In this document: one piece after another, positions 1 through 6,119 of the stretch
Position numbering within the stretch: the stretch's first letter is position 1
Layout of the letters: each line of letters opens with the position of its first letter
NCBI GenBank assembly: GCA_027357125.1
Contig: DAHVVW010000134.1
Coordinates: 1-6,119 of the forward strand
Reading direction: 5' to 3'
Length of the DNA stretch: 6,119 nt
Source of the DNA: Clostridiales bacterium
GTDB taxonomy: Bacteria > Bacillota > Desulfitobacteriia > Desulfitobacteriales > Desulfitobacteriaceae
Made by a program: the position numbers and the translations under genes
Notes under the pieces: generated by a model
Told to the model about the DNA's origin: nothing
The model's database searches: none
Seen by the model: the letters and a program-made list of their open reading frames with translations, nothing else

Positions 1-2
1 GA

Positions 3-890
3 GCCAAAGGTGTTTTAGCCAAAAATCCCAAAATCGTGGTAATCATCATCGGCAGCCCTCCCGGTTCAGAATCTGTTGCCAGGCAGAGTTTTATCGATTA
101 CCTGCAGAAGAACCCGGGCAAAGTTCAGGGTGTGTTGGCACAGACAGAGAGACTGGCTGCCCAAGCCTCAGAGGTTTTGAAACAGCTGCAGCTGGCTGAC
201 AAGGTGTTTTTAGTCAGCGGCCAGGCCAATGTTCAGTCTTTGCAGAGGATGGCCGCCGGTGGACAAATTGCGGATGTTGATACTTCCCCCTATTTATTGG
301 GGGTAAATGCCTATCAATGGGCGCAAAAAATAGTTAAAAAGGAACCCCTGGACATAACAAACTCAGTCCCAAGTGAACAGGGAGAGATTCCAGCCAAAGT
401 TCTGCCGGTTAAGTCAGTTACGGCTGAGAACATGGCACTCGTACAGAAAAGCTATACAACGACTTTAAGCGCTGCAGCTCAAGAGCAAAAAGCAGCACAG
501 CAGCAAGGACAGCAAGGACAGCAAGGACAGCAAGGTCAACAGGACCAGGGCAAACAAGACAAGGCGGGGAGCAAAAGTCAAGCTCAGGGAACAAACCAGT
601 CTCAGGGACAAAGCCAGAACCAGAACGCGACCGGTGTACCGGCCGGAGTCCAGAAGGTTACGGAAAAAGTAAAGACGGAGACAACCAGGGAATACTTGGA
701 TGCCCAGGGCAAGGTCATAGGCACGGAAAAAACTGCGAATGAGCAAGTCCGGACTATTCCGCCGGAAATGCTAATGCAGAATCAAGGGCAAAGCGGGAGC
801 CAGGAAAAAGCAGAGAAATCAGGGCAAACCGGCAACGGTGGAGGACAAGAAAAGGATAATAAAAATAACAGTGATGGCGGTAGTCAATAA
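3..890 (+). CDS. Periplasmic-binding-protein-fold (sugar-binding-like) protein with Gln-rich C-terminal tail, 5' end missing
   Basis: The frame is open to the left window edge, so the start codon, any signal peptide or lipobox, and the N-terminal lobe are not visible; 295 residues remain (numbered from position 3). A GTG at 36 is internal to the domain and is not a credible start. Residues 1-150 resemble the C-terminal half of ribose/galactose-type binding proteins: a GSPPGSESVARQSF stretch (17 onward, where the family has G-x-x-G-x-x-x-A-x-x-R-x-x-G-F), VLAQTERLAAQ (44-54), VFLVSGQAN (68-76), SPYLLGVNAYQWAQKIVK (95-112) and the usual closing strand VLPVKSVTAENM (133-144). Residues about 155-209 are Gln/Gly/Ser-rich, 216-257 form a less biased block containing REYLDAQGKVIGTEK, and 258-295 are a Gln/Gly/Lys/Asn-rich tail. 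The positions that in relatives read ND and GFDG and touch the sugar are TE and SGQAN here, so the ligand cannot be inferred. It probably acts outside the membrane. A terminator follows, so it is not in an operon with uvrB. The fold is fairly sure, the role unknown. Confidence 0.72.
   Translation, partial: AKGVLAKNPKIVVIIIGSPPGSESVARQSFIDYLQKNPGKVQGVLAQTERLAAQASEVLKQLQLADKVFLVSGQANVQSLQRMAAGGQIADVDTSPYLLGVNAYQWAQKIVKKEPLDITNSVPSEQGEIPAKVLPVKSVTAENMALVQKSYTTTLSAAAQEQKAAQQQGQQGQQGQQGQQDQGKQDKAGSKSQAQGTNQSQGQSQNQNATGVPAGVQKVTEKVKTETTREYLDAQGKVIGTEKTANEQVRTIPPEMLMQNQGQSGSQEKAEKSGQTGNGGGQEKDNKNNSDGGSQ
504..548 (+). repeat. 9-nt tandem coding repeat (Gln-Gly-Gln units)
   Basis: Three identical copies of CAAGGACAG lie head to tail at 504-512, 513-521 and 522-530, followed by the degenerate units CAAGGTCAA (531-539) and CAGGACCAG (540-548). 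The unit is in frame and encodes Q-G-Q, then Q-D-Q in the last copy. Near-identity at the DNA level, not just the protein level, points to recent expansion by slippage or unequal exchange. Changes in copy number would keep the frame. Confidence 0.85.
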
Positions 891-909
891 TAATTATTAT
901 GTCATTACC

Positions 910-940
910 AGCAAAATCCGGGAATCTCCCGGTTTTTGCT
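910..940 (+). terminator. Rho-independent terminator after the binding-protein gene
   Basis: The core stem CCGGGA (918-923) pairs perfectly with TCCCGG (927-932) around a 3-nt ATC loop. The flanks AGCAAAA (910-916) and TTTTGCT (934-940) also pair, separated from the core by one T-T mismatch. A run of five T (933-937) directly follows the core stem on the + strand, and AAAA on the left gives a T-run on the other strand, so the hairpin could work in both directions. It lies 20 bp after the stop codon at 890 and isolates this gene from uvrB. Confidence 0.85.
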
Positions 941-957
941 CTGCCTGATTTTCCCGT

Positions 958-987
958 TTGGCTCTTTGCTCCCGGGAGTGATATAAT
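958..987 (+). promoter_or_regulatory. Candidate sigma-A-type promoter for uvrB(A) with extended -10
   Basis: A perfect -10 hexamer TATAAT (982-987) is preceded by TGA (979-981), the extended -10 TGn motif. With an 18-bp spacer, TTGGCT (958-963) is a 4/6 match to the -35 consensus. Transcription would begin near 994, giving a leader of about 58 nt to the uvrB ATG at 1053. The spacer holds the palindrome CTCCCGGGAG (969-978). The -10 is convincing; the -35 choice is less so. Confidence 0.65.
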
Positions 988-997
988 TTAATTTAGA

Positions 998-1026
998 TTG
1001 ACTACGAGTTATAAGCAAGTTAAATT
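998..1026 (+). promoter_or_regulatory. Possible second, weaker uvrB promoter
   Basis: TTGACT (998-1003, 5/6 to -35 consensus) is 17 bp from TAAATT (1021-1026, 4/6 to -10 consensus). Initiation would fall near 1033, leaving a short leader of about 20 nt that still includes the AAGGAG ribosome-binding site. The weak -10 and the better upstream promoter make this only a candidate. Confidence 0.25.
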
Positions 1027-1035
1027 TATCCATGC

Positions 1036-1041
1036 AAGGAG
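1036..1041 (+). promoter_or_regulatory. Ribosome-binding site that fixes the uvrB start at 1053
   Basis: AAGGAG at 1036-1041 lies 11 nt before ATG 1053. The in-frame ATG at 1032 has no comparable purine-rich site upstream, and the Shine-Dalgarno sequence itself would sit inside that longer reading frame. The start at 1053 also gives the N-terminus expected for UvrB. Confidence 0.75.
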
Positions 1042-1052
1042 TCAGATTAGAG

Positions 1053-3077
1053 ATGGAATTTCATCTGTGCGCTCCGTACGAACCGTCCGGTGATCAGCCT
1101 CAGGCCATTGAGTGCTTAGTGCGGGGTGTTAGGGACGGAAAAAGGCACCAAACTCTTTTAGGGGTTACCGGGTCAGGAAAAACTTACTCAATGGCGAGCA
1201 TCATTGCCAAAGTGCACAAACCCACGTTAATATTGGCGCACAACAAGACGTTGGCGGCCCAGCTCTATAGTGAATTCAAAGAATTTTTCCCGGAAAACGC
1301 CGTTGAATATTTTGTGAGTTATTACGACTACTATCAGCCGGAAGCTTATGTCCCTTCCAGCGATACTTATATTGAAAAAGACGCTTCGGTCAATGATGAG
1401 ATCGAGAAACTGCGCCACTCGGCCACGGCGTCCCTGTTTGAGCGGCGGGACGTGATTGTGGTTGCCAGCGTCTCCTGTATCTACGGTTTGGGTTCACCTG
1501 ATGAATACAGCGATTTGGTGCTTTCCCTGCGCCAAGGTCAGGAGCTCGACCGCGATGAAATTTTGCGCAAGTTGGTATCCATCCAGTATGACCGCAATGA
1601 CATTGCCTTTGTGCGTGGTACGTTCCGCGCGCGCGGGGATGTGGTCGAGATCTATCCTGCCTCAGCCTCGGAACAGGCAATCCGGATAGAGCTGTTCGGA
1701 GACGAGATCGAGCATATTTATGAGATAAACGTACTCACGGGGGAGATCCTGGGTGAGCGCCGACATGTTTCTATTTTCCCGAACTCCCACTATGTGACTG
1801 CCCGCGATAAACTGCTGGTGGCGTGTGATAACATTGAAACAGAACTTGAGGAGAGGCTTGTTTATCTTAAGGGAGAAAACAAGCTATTGGAAGTGCAGAG
1901 GCTGGAGCAGAGGACGCGCTATGACTTGGAGATGCTCAGGGAAATGGGCTTTTGCAACGGCGTGGAGAATTACTCCCGCCACCTCACTTTCCGGGCACCA
2001 GGGGAGACCCCTTATACCTTGCTCCATTACTTTCCCGAGGATTTTCTCCTGTTCGTGGATGAATCCCATGTCACTCTGCCCCAGGTGCGCGGCATGTATG
2101 AAGGGGATCGTTCGCGTAAGACCACGCTTGTAGATTTCGGGTTCCGCCTCCCTTCCGCTCTCGACAACCGCCCTTTGAAGTTCGCGGAGTTTGAGCGGCT
2201 TGTGCCCCAGCGCATTTATGTCAGTGCTACCCCGGGCCCTTACGAACTCGAGCATTGCCCCGTGTTGGTTGAGCAAATAATCCGACCGACCGGGCTTTTA
2301 GACCCTGAAGTGTTCGTGCGTCCGAGTAAAGGGCAGATTGATGATTTAGTGGGTGAGATCAATAAGCGCATTTCCCGCCAGGAAAGAGTCCTTGTAACTA
2401 CTCTGACCAAAAAGATGGCGGAAGAACTAACTGATTATCTCAAAAACCTGGATCTCAAGGTAAAGTACCTCCATTCAGATATTACCACCCTGGAGCGAGT
2501 TGAAATCCTGCGCGAGCTTAGGCTCGGGGTGGTCGATGTGGTTGTGGGGATCAATCTTCTGCGCGAGGGGTTGGACTTGCCGGAAGTCTCGTTGGTGGCA
2601 ATTTTGGATGCCGATAAAGAAGGGTTCCTGCGCGCCGAGCGTTCCCTGATCCAGACGATCGGGCGGGCGGCGCGCAATGCCAATGGCCAGGTTATTATGT
2701 ATGCGGATAAGATGACCGATTCTATGAGCGCAGCTATTTCCGAAACAGAACGGCGGCGCAAGATGCAGCGAGCACATAATGAAAAAATGGGCATTATCCC
2801 GCAGACTATACGCAAGCCTGTGCACGAGGCACCGGAAGCAACTATGGTAGCAGAGAAGAAACAGGCGTACGGGGGCAAGCTTTCTCCTGATGAATTAGCA
2901 GTTGCCATCCGCACCCTGGAACAGGAAATGCGCCAAGCAGCCAAGAACCTTGAATTCGAAAGAGCTGCCGAAATCCGTGACCTCATGATCGAACTCAAAG
3001 GGGAAGAAAACAAGCTGCGCCTGCCTGCCCAGCGCCGCAGTTCCCGCTACGACGCCCGCAAAAGCCCAAGGCGATAA
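1053..3077 (+). CDS. uvrB: UvrABC system protein B (excinuclease ABC subunit UvrB)
   Basis: UvrB is the central subunit of nucleotide excision repair. Loaded onto DNA by UvrA, it probes one strand with a beta-hairpin, hydrolyses ATP to verify the lesion, and recruits the UvrC nuclease. The 674-residue product matches the usual family length (about 660-675). Visible motifs are Walker A GVTGSGKT (37-44), the damage-probing hairpin [12 protein letters not shown] (90-101), the family motif SCIYGLGSP (141-149), the DESH Walker B (336-339), SATPG (391-395), [13 protein letters not shown] (499-511), the arginine-finger motif QTIGRAARN (534-542), and a C-terminal UVR motif at about 613-648 containing [13 protein letters not shown], which binds UvrA and UvrC. 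A short basic tail ends in RKSPRR. All key residues are present with no frameshift. The upstream ATG at 1032 would add seven residues and has a poorer ribosome-binding site. uvrA follows on the same strand after a 222-bp gap, and a strong promoter lies upstream. Confidence 0.98.
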   Translation: MEFHLCAPYEPSGDQPQAIECLVRGVRDGKRHQTLLGVTGSGKTYSMASIIAKVHKPTLILAHNKTLAAQLYSEFKEFFPENAVEYFVSYYDYYQPEAYVPSSDTYIEKDASVNDEIEKLRHSATASLFERRDVIVVASVSCIYGLGSPDEYSDLVLSLRQGQELDRDEILRKLVSIQYDRNDIAFVRGTFRARGDVVEIYPASASEQAIRIELFGDEIEHIYEINVLTGEILGERRHVSIFPNSHYVTARDKLLVACDNIETELEERLVYLKGENKLLEVQRLEQRTRYDLEMLREMGFCNGVENYSRHLTFRAPGETPYTLLHYFPEDFLLFVDESHVTLPQVRGMYEGDRSRKTTLVDFGFRLPSALDNRPLKFAEFERLVPQRIYVSATPGPYELEHCPVLVEQIIRPTGLLDPEVFVRPSKGQIDDLVGEINKRISRQERVLVTTLTKKMAEELTDYLKNLDLKVKYLHSDITTLERVEILRELRLGVVDVVVGINLLREGLDLPEVSLVAILDADKEGFLRAERSLIQTIGRAARNANGQVIMYADKMTDSMSAAISETERRRKMQRAHNEKMGIIPQTIRKPVHEAPEATMVAEKKQAYGGKLSPDELAVAIRTLEQEMRQAAKNLEFERAAEIRDLMIELKGEENKLRLPAQRRSSRYDARKSPRR

Positions 3078-3093
3078 ATTAAGACTCAAAATT

Positions 3094-3278
3094 TAATGCC
3101 GAAATACAGGCTTAGCGAACCGTCTGAGCAAAGGAGCGTTAAGCGAGCGTAGTCGGCGTAGCGTTAAGACGCACCGACGGTTCACATGCAGTAATACAAA
3201 GGGGTTTCGGATGCGTTAGCGAAGTCGACAAGCGAGTAGCTCCGGCGCGTGGTGAGAGGGCCTGTATTTCGGTCATTA
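3094..3278. repeat. Inverted-repeat-bounded intergenic element between uvrB and uvrA (MITE-like or structured RNA)
   Basis: The left end TAATG + CCGAAATACAGGC (3094-3111) is the reverse complement of GCCTGTATTTCGG (3260-3272) + CATTA (3274-3278), an 18-bp match interrupted only by one extra T at 3273. Inside is a second inverted pair, GAACCGTC (3117-3124) and GACGGTTC (3176-3183). The interior also has direct repeats: AGCGTTAAG at 3135 and 3160, TTAGCGAA at 3112 and 3216, AAGCGAG at 3141 and 3230, and GCGTAG at 3147 and 3156. No long ORF, T-run or tRNA-like cloverleaf is evident. The ends carry TA, which could be a 2-bp target duplication of an IS630/mariner-type MITE, but this is inference. 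If uvrB and uvrA are co-transcribed, the element lies in their mRNA and its right arm ends 12 nt before the uvrA Shine-Dalgarno site. The inverted repeats are certain; the nature of the element is not. Confidence 0.75.
3115..3185 (+). other. Nested hairpin inside the uvrB-uvrA intergenic element
   Basis: GAACCGTC (3117-3124) pairs perfectly with GACGGTTC (3176-3183). One outer mismatch (C3116/A3184) is followed by a further G-C pair (3115/3185). Within the loop, GCGT (3136-3139) can pair with ACGC (3169-3172). Together with the outer 18-bp stem this would give a branched fold if transcribed. I cannot compute its stability. Confidence 0.5.
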
Positions 3279-3290
3279 TAGTTATTATCT

Positions 3291-3295
3291 GGAGG
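3291..3295 (+). promoter_or_regulatory. uvrA ribosome-binding site
   Basis: GGAGG at 3291-3295 is separated by only ATTT from the ATG at 3300. The spacing is short but the site is strong. It lies just outside the right arm of the inverted-repeat element, so the element's stem would not directly cover it. Confidence 0.8.
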
Positions 3296-3299
3296 ATTT

Positions 3300-6113
3300 A
3301 TGAGTCAAGAATACTTGAAAGTGCGGGGTGCCCGCGCCCACAACTTAAAAAACATTGATGTTGACATCCCCCGCGACAAGCTGGTGGTGATCACCGGGCT
3401 TTCAGGGTCCGGCAAGTCTTCGTTAGCCTTTGACACAATTTATGCCGAGGGTCAGCGGCGCTATGTCGAGTCTCTCTCTGCCTATGCCCGCCAGTTCTTG
3501 GGGCAAATGGACAAGCCTGATGTGGATTATATCGAAGGGCTGTCCCCGGCGATCTCCATCGACCAGAAGACCGCCTCGCGCAACCCGAGGTCCACGGTGG
3601 GCACGGTTACCGAAGTCTATGACTACTTGCGCCTGTTGTACGCCCGAATCGGGCATCCCCATTGTCCCCGCTGCGGCCGGGAAATCAGCCGCCAGACCGT
3701 GCAGCAGATGGTAGACCAGATCATGGCTTGGCCGGAGAAGACGCGCCTGCAGATCCTGGCTCCGGTGGTTAAAGGGAAAAAAGGGGAACACGCCAAGGTC
3801 TTGGAGGAGATCCGCAAGGCCGGGTATGTCAGAGTCCGGGTGGACGGAGAAACCTTCGACATAAATGACGATATTAAACTGGAGAAGAACAAGAAGCACT
3901 CCATTGAAGTAATAATTGACCGCATCGCCCTCAAACCAGACGGTGCTCCGCGCCTGGCTGATTCCCTCGAGACTGCTCTTCAGTTGGGAGAAGGAAATGT
4001 GATCGCGCACAGGGTCGACGGCGGAGAGGTGCTTTTCAGCGAAAACTTCGCCTGCCCGGAGTGTGGCATTGCCTTAGAGGAAATATCTCCGCGTCTGTTT
4101 TCCTTCAACAGTCCTTTTGGGGCTTGCCCCGCCTGTACCGGACTCGGAGCCAATCTCGAAATCGACGTGGACCTTTTGATTCCGGATCGGCGCAAAGCCC
4201 TGAACGCAGGCGCGATTGCGCCTTGGGCCCGCTCCGCTTCCGATTATTATCCGCAGCTGCTGGAGGCAGTGGCCCAGGCCTTAGAGTTCAGCATGGGTAC
4301 TCCCCTGAAAGATTTAAGTGAGGACCAGTGGCACTCCCTCCTGCACGGCACCAAGGTGCCGGTGCGTTTTCGCTATCATAATATCTTTGATCAGGTAAAG
4401 ATTTATAATGCGCCCTTCGAAGGCCTGGTTCCTTACTTTGAGCGGCGCTACCGTGAGTCAGGCTCAGATATGGTACGCACGGAGATTGAGCAGTATATGA
4501 GTGAACGCTCTTGTCCGGTCTGTCAGGGCAAACGTCTTAAACCGGAGGCTTTGGCAGTAAAGGTTGGCGGCAAATCCATCGACGACGTGACCCGCCTCCC
4601 GGTTACTGGGGGTTTGAAGTTCTTAGAATCTTTAAAGCTTACGGATAAAGAGCAGACGATTGCCCACCAGGTCCTGAAGGAAATCCGGGAGCGCCTTGGA
4701 TTCTTGGCTAATGTGGGCTTGGACTATCTAACGCTTGGGCGGGCTGCGGGCACGCTTTCCGGAGGGGAGGCCCAGCGCATTCGTTTGGCCACGCAAATAG
4801 GCTCCAGCCTGATGGGAGTGCTCTATGTCCTCGATGAACCCAGTATTGGGCTGCATCAGCGGGACAACGCCCGTTTGCTCTCCACCTTGAAACGCCTGCG
4901 TGACCTGGGCAACACCCTGTTGGTGGTGGAGCATGATGAAGATACAATGTTAACTGCTGATCATATCATTGACATCGGCCCGGGCGCGGGAGCGCATGGC
5001 GGTCGGGTGGTGGCTCAGGGGACACTGGAGGAAGTTCTTAATACTCCGGAGTCCGTCACTGGCCAGTATTTGAGCGGGAAGAAAAAGATTCCCGTGCCTT
5101 TGGTGCGCCGGGCTCCGAATGGGAAGTGGCTCAAAGTCCTGGGTGCTGAACAGAATAATCTCAAAGAAATTAATGTGGAAGTCCCGCTCGGGGTATTTAC
5201 CTGTGTGACCGGGGTTTCCGGGTCGGGCAAGAGTACCTTGGTTAATGACATTATTTATAAAGGCCTGGCCGCCCGCTTAAACGGGTCGCGCCAGCGCCCC
5301 GGGACTTTCACGAAAATTCAGGGTATGGAATATCTGGATAAGGTCATTGACATTGACCAATCTCCGATCGGTCGCACTCCGCGCTCCAACCCGGCCACCT
5401 ATACCGGGGTCTTTGATTTCATCCGCGAGCTTTTTTCCCAGACGCCGGAGTCTAAAATGCGCGGGTATAGGCCGGGCAGGTTTAGCTTTAATGTCAAGGG
5501 TGGGCGCTGCGAAGCCTGTCATGGGGATGGGATTATCAAGATTGAAATGCATTTTTTGCCTGATGTGTATGTCCCGTGCGAGGTTTGCCATGGGCAGAGA
5601 TATAACCGCGAGACCCTGGAAGTACACTATAAAGGGAAAAATATTGCCCGGGTCTTAGACATGACTGTGGAGGAGGCCCTTTCTTTCTTCCAGGCAGTGC
5701 CGAAGATTCAACGCAAGCTCCAGACTTTGCAGGATGTGGGTTTAGGGTATATCAAGCTCGGGCAGCCCGCCACCACTCTTTCCGGCGGGGAAGCGCAGCG
5801 GATAAAACTGGCTACGGAGCTGAGTCGGCGCAGTACCGGTCGGACCATTTACATTCTGGATGAGCCTACGACGGGTTTGCATATGGCAGATGTGGACCGT
5901 CTGCTGCAGGTTCTGCACCGCTTGGTAGATGCGGGGGATACGGTTCTGGTTATTGAACATAACCTGGACGTAATTAAAACCGCGGACTATATCATTGATT
6001 TGGGACCGGAAGGCGGAGACCGGGGTGGTCAGGTCGTTATAGCCGGAACCCCGGAAGAAGTGGCTGCCTATCCTAGCTCGTATACGGGTCAGTTTCTAAA
6101 GAGGCACCTATAA
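3300..6113 (+). CDS. uvrA: UvrABC system protein A (excinuclease ABC subunit UvrA)
   Basis: UvrA is the ABC-type ATPase dimer that first recognises DNA damage in nucleotide excision repair and loads UvrB. The 937 residues match the family length (about 940-960). Module I has Walker A GLSGSGKS (33-40), signature LSGGE (486-490), Walker [10 protein letters not shown] (507-515) and switch H545. Module II has Walker A GVSGSGKS (638-645), signature LSGGE (827-831), Walker [10 protein letters not shown] (851-859) and H887. Paired CxxC motifs are C252/C255 with C276/C279; C737/C740 with C760/C763, inside the conserved zinc module containing [14 protein letters not shown]; and C122/C125 with C405/C408, which can form the third known zinc site. 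Residues about 131-245 are the usual UvrB-interaction region and 290-400 the insertion domain. No key residue is missing and the C-terminus (GQFLKRHL) is natural. Translation starts at ATG 3300 behind GGAGG. No clear own promoter is seen, so transcription from uvrB is likely. Confidence 0.98.
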   Translation: MSQEYLKVRGARAHNLKNIDVDIPRDKLVVITGLSGSGKSSLAFDTIYAEGQRRYVESLSAYARQFLGQMDKPDVDYIEGLSPAISIDQKTASRNPRSTVGTVTEVYDYLRLLYARIGHPHCPRCGREISRQTVQQMVDQIMAWPEKTRLQILAPVVKGKKGEHAKVLEEIRKAGYVRVRVDGETFDINDDIKLEKNKKHSIEVIIDRIALKPDGAPRLADSLETALQLGEGNVIAHRVDGGEVLFSENFACPECGIALEEISPRLFSFNSPFGACPACTGLGANLEIDVDLLIPDRRKALNAGAIAPWARSASDYYPQLLEAVAQALEFSMGTPLKDLSEDQWHSLLHGTKVPVRFRYHNIFDQVKIYNAPFEGLVPYFERRYRESGSDMVRTEIEQYMSERSCPVCQGKRLKPEALAVKVGGKSIDDVTRLPVTGGLKFLESLKLTDKEQTIAHQVLKEIRERLGFLANVGLDYLTLGRAAGTLSGGEAQRIRLATQIGSSLMGVLYVLDEPSIGLHQRDNARLLSTLKRLRDLGNTLLVVEHDEDTMLTADHIIDIGPGAGAHGGRVVAQGTLEEVLNTPESVTGQYLSGKKKIPVPLVRRAPNGKWLKVLGAEQNNLKEINVEVPLGVFTCVTGVSGSGKSTLVNDIIYKGLAARLNGSRQRPGTFTKIQGMEYLDKVIDIDQSPIGRTPRSNPATYTGVFDFIRELFSQTPESKMRGYRPGRFSFNVKGGRCEACHGDGIIKIEMHFLPDVYVPCEVCHGQRYNRETLEVHYKGKNIARVLDMTVEEALSFFQAVPKIQRKLQTLQDVGLGYIKLGQPATTLSGGEAQRIKLATELSRRSTGRTIYILDEPTTGLHMADVDRLLQVLHRLVDAGDTVLVIEHNLDVIKTADYIIDLGPEGGDRGGQVVIAGTPEEVAAYPSSYTGQFLKRHL

Positions 6114-6119
6114 TCGAAT

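Noticed and set aside
504..548. Tandem 9-nt repeat as a CRISPR array
   Set aside because: The units are contiguous with no spacers, far too short, and in frame within a coding region.
465..746. 93-codon Leu/Ser-rich minus-strand frame opposite the Gln-rich tail
   Set aside because: CAA/CAG-rich sequence read backwards gives Leu codons (TTG/CTG); this is an antisense artefact of the repeat, not a membrane protein gene.
1032..1052. Alternative upstream ATG that would extend UvrB by seven residues
   Set aside because: It lacks a ribosome-binding site, whereas AAGGAG precedes the ATG at 1053, and UvrB homologues begin near the MEFHL-type N-terminus.
3139..3276. 45-codon minus-strand frame as a real small gene
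   Set aside because: There is no Shine-Dalgarno site upstream of its ATG (the sequence there is CCTCC, the complement of the uvrA site), and its composition follows the repeat element. It is mentioned only as a low-interest observation.
3094..3278. Reading the inverted repeat as a rho-independent terminator between uvrB and uvrA
   Set aside because: The loop between the outer arms is about 150 nt and the right arm is followed by mixed sequence without a U-tract.
3277..3282. TATAGT as a -10 for a separate uvrA promoter
   Set aside because: It matches the hexamer 5/6, but about 17 bp upstream (3254-3259) is GAGAGG, which does not resemble a -35, and there is no TGn extension.
3423..4010. 195-codon open frame on the minus strand inside uvrA
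   Set aside because: It lies entirely antisense to a highly conserved coding region, matches no family I recognise, and is expected from the codon bias of the uvrA frame. The 192-codon minus frame at 2435-3013 within uvrB is rejected for the same reason.

Overview
This window looks like a chromosomal segment of a Gram-positive-type bacterium, most likely a Firmicute of the class Clostridia. The grounds are UvrA and UvrB proteins of the Bacillus/Clostridium style, strong purine-rich Shine-Dalgarno sites, the adjacent uvrB-uvrA order, and mixed, roughly balanced base composition. The placement rests on family resemblance read by eye, not on a search.

Layout. (1) Positions 3-890 hold the 3' part of a gene for a periplasmic-binding-protein-fold (sugar-binding-like) protein. 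Its recognisable domain ends in the usual place and is followed by about 150 residues of Gln/Gly/Lys/Asn-rich tail, encoded in part by a 9-nt tandem repeat. (2) Positions 891-1052 contain a strong hairpin terminator, then an extended -10 promoter with a perfect 10-bp palindrome in its spacer, then the uvrB ribosome-binding site. (3) uvrB (1053-3077) is intact and has all helicase motifs and the C-terminal UVR motif. (4) Positions 3078-3299 are dominated by an approximately 185-bp element bounded by 18-bp inverted repeats. A second inverted repeat is nested inside it, and it carries many strand-biased AGCG words. (5) uvrA (3300-6113) is intact, with two ABC ATPase modules and all three expected cysteine pairs-of-pairs for zinc. 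The window ends 6 bp later.

How they work together. UvrA and UvrB form the damage-recognition and loading complex of bacterial nucleotide excision repair. UvrA dimers find lesions and load UvrB, which verifies damage and recruits UvrC; no uvrC lies in this window. The two genes share a strand with no obvious terminator between them, so co-transcription is likely, and the inverted-repeat element would then be part of the uvrBA message. The upstream binding-protein gene is separated by the terminator and appears functionally unrelated.

The two repair genes are ordinary. The parts worth a second look are the intergenic element between uvrB and uvrA, the unusual C-terminal tail and altered ligand loops of the binding protein, and the palindrome inside the uvrB promoter. 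I see no defence system, CRISPR array, tRNA, rRNA or transposase gene.
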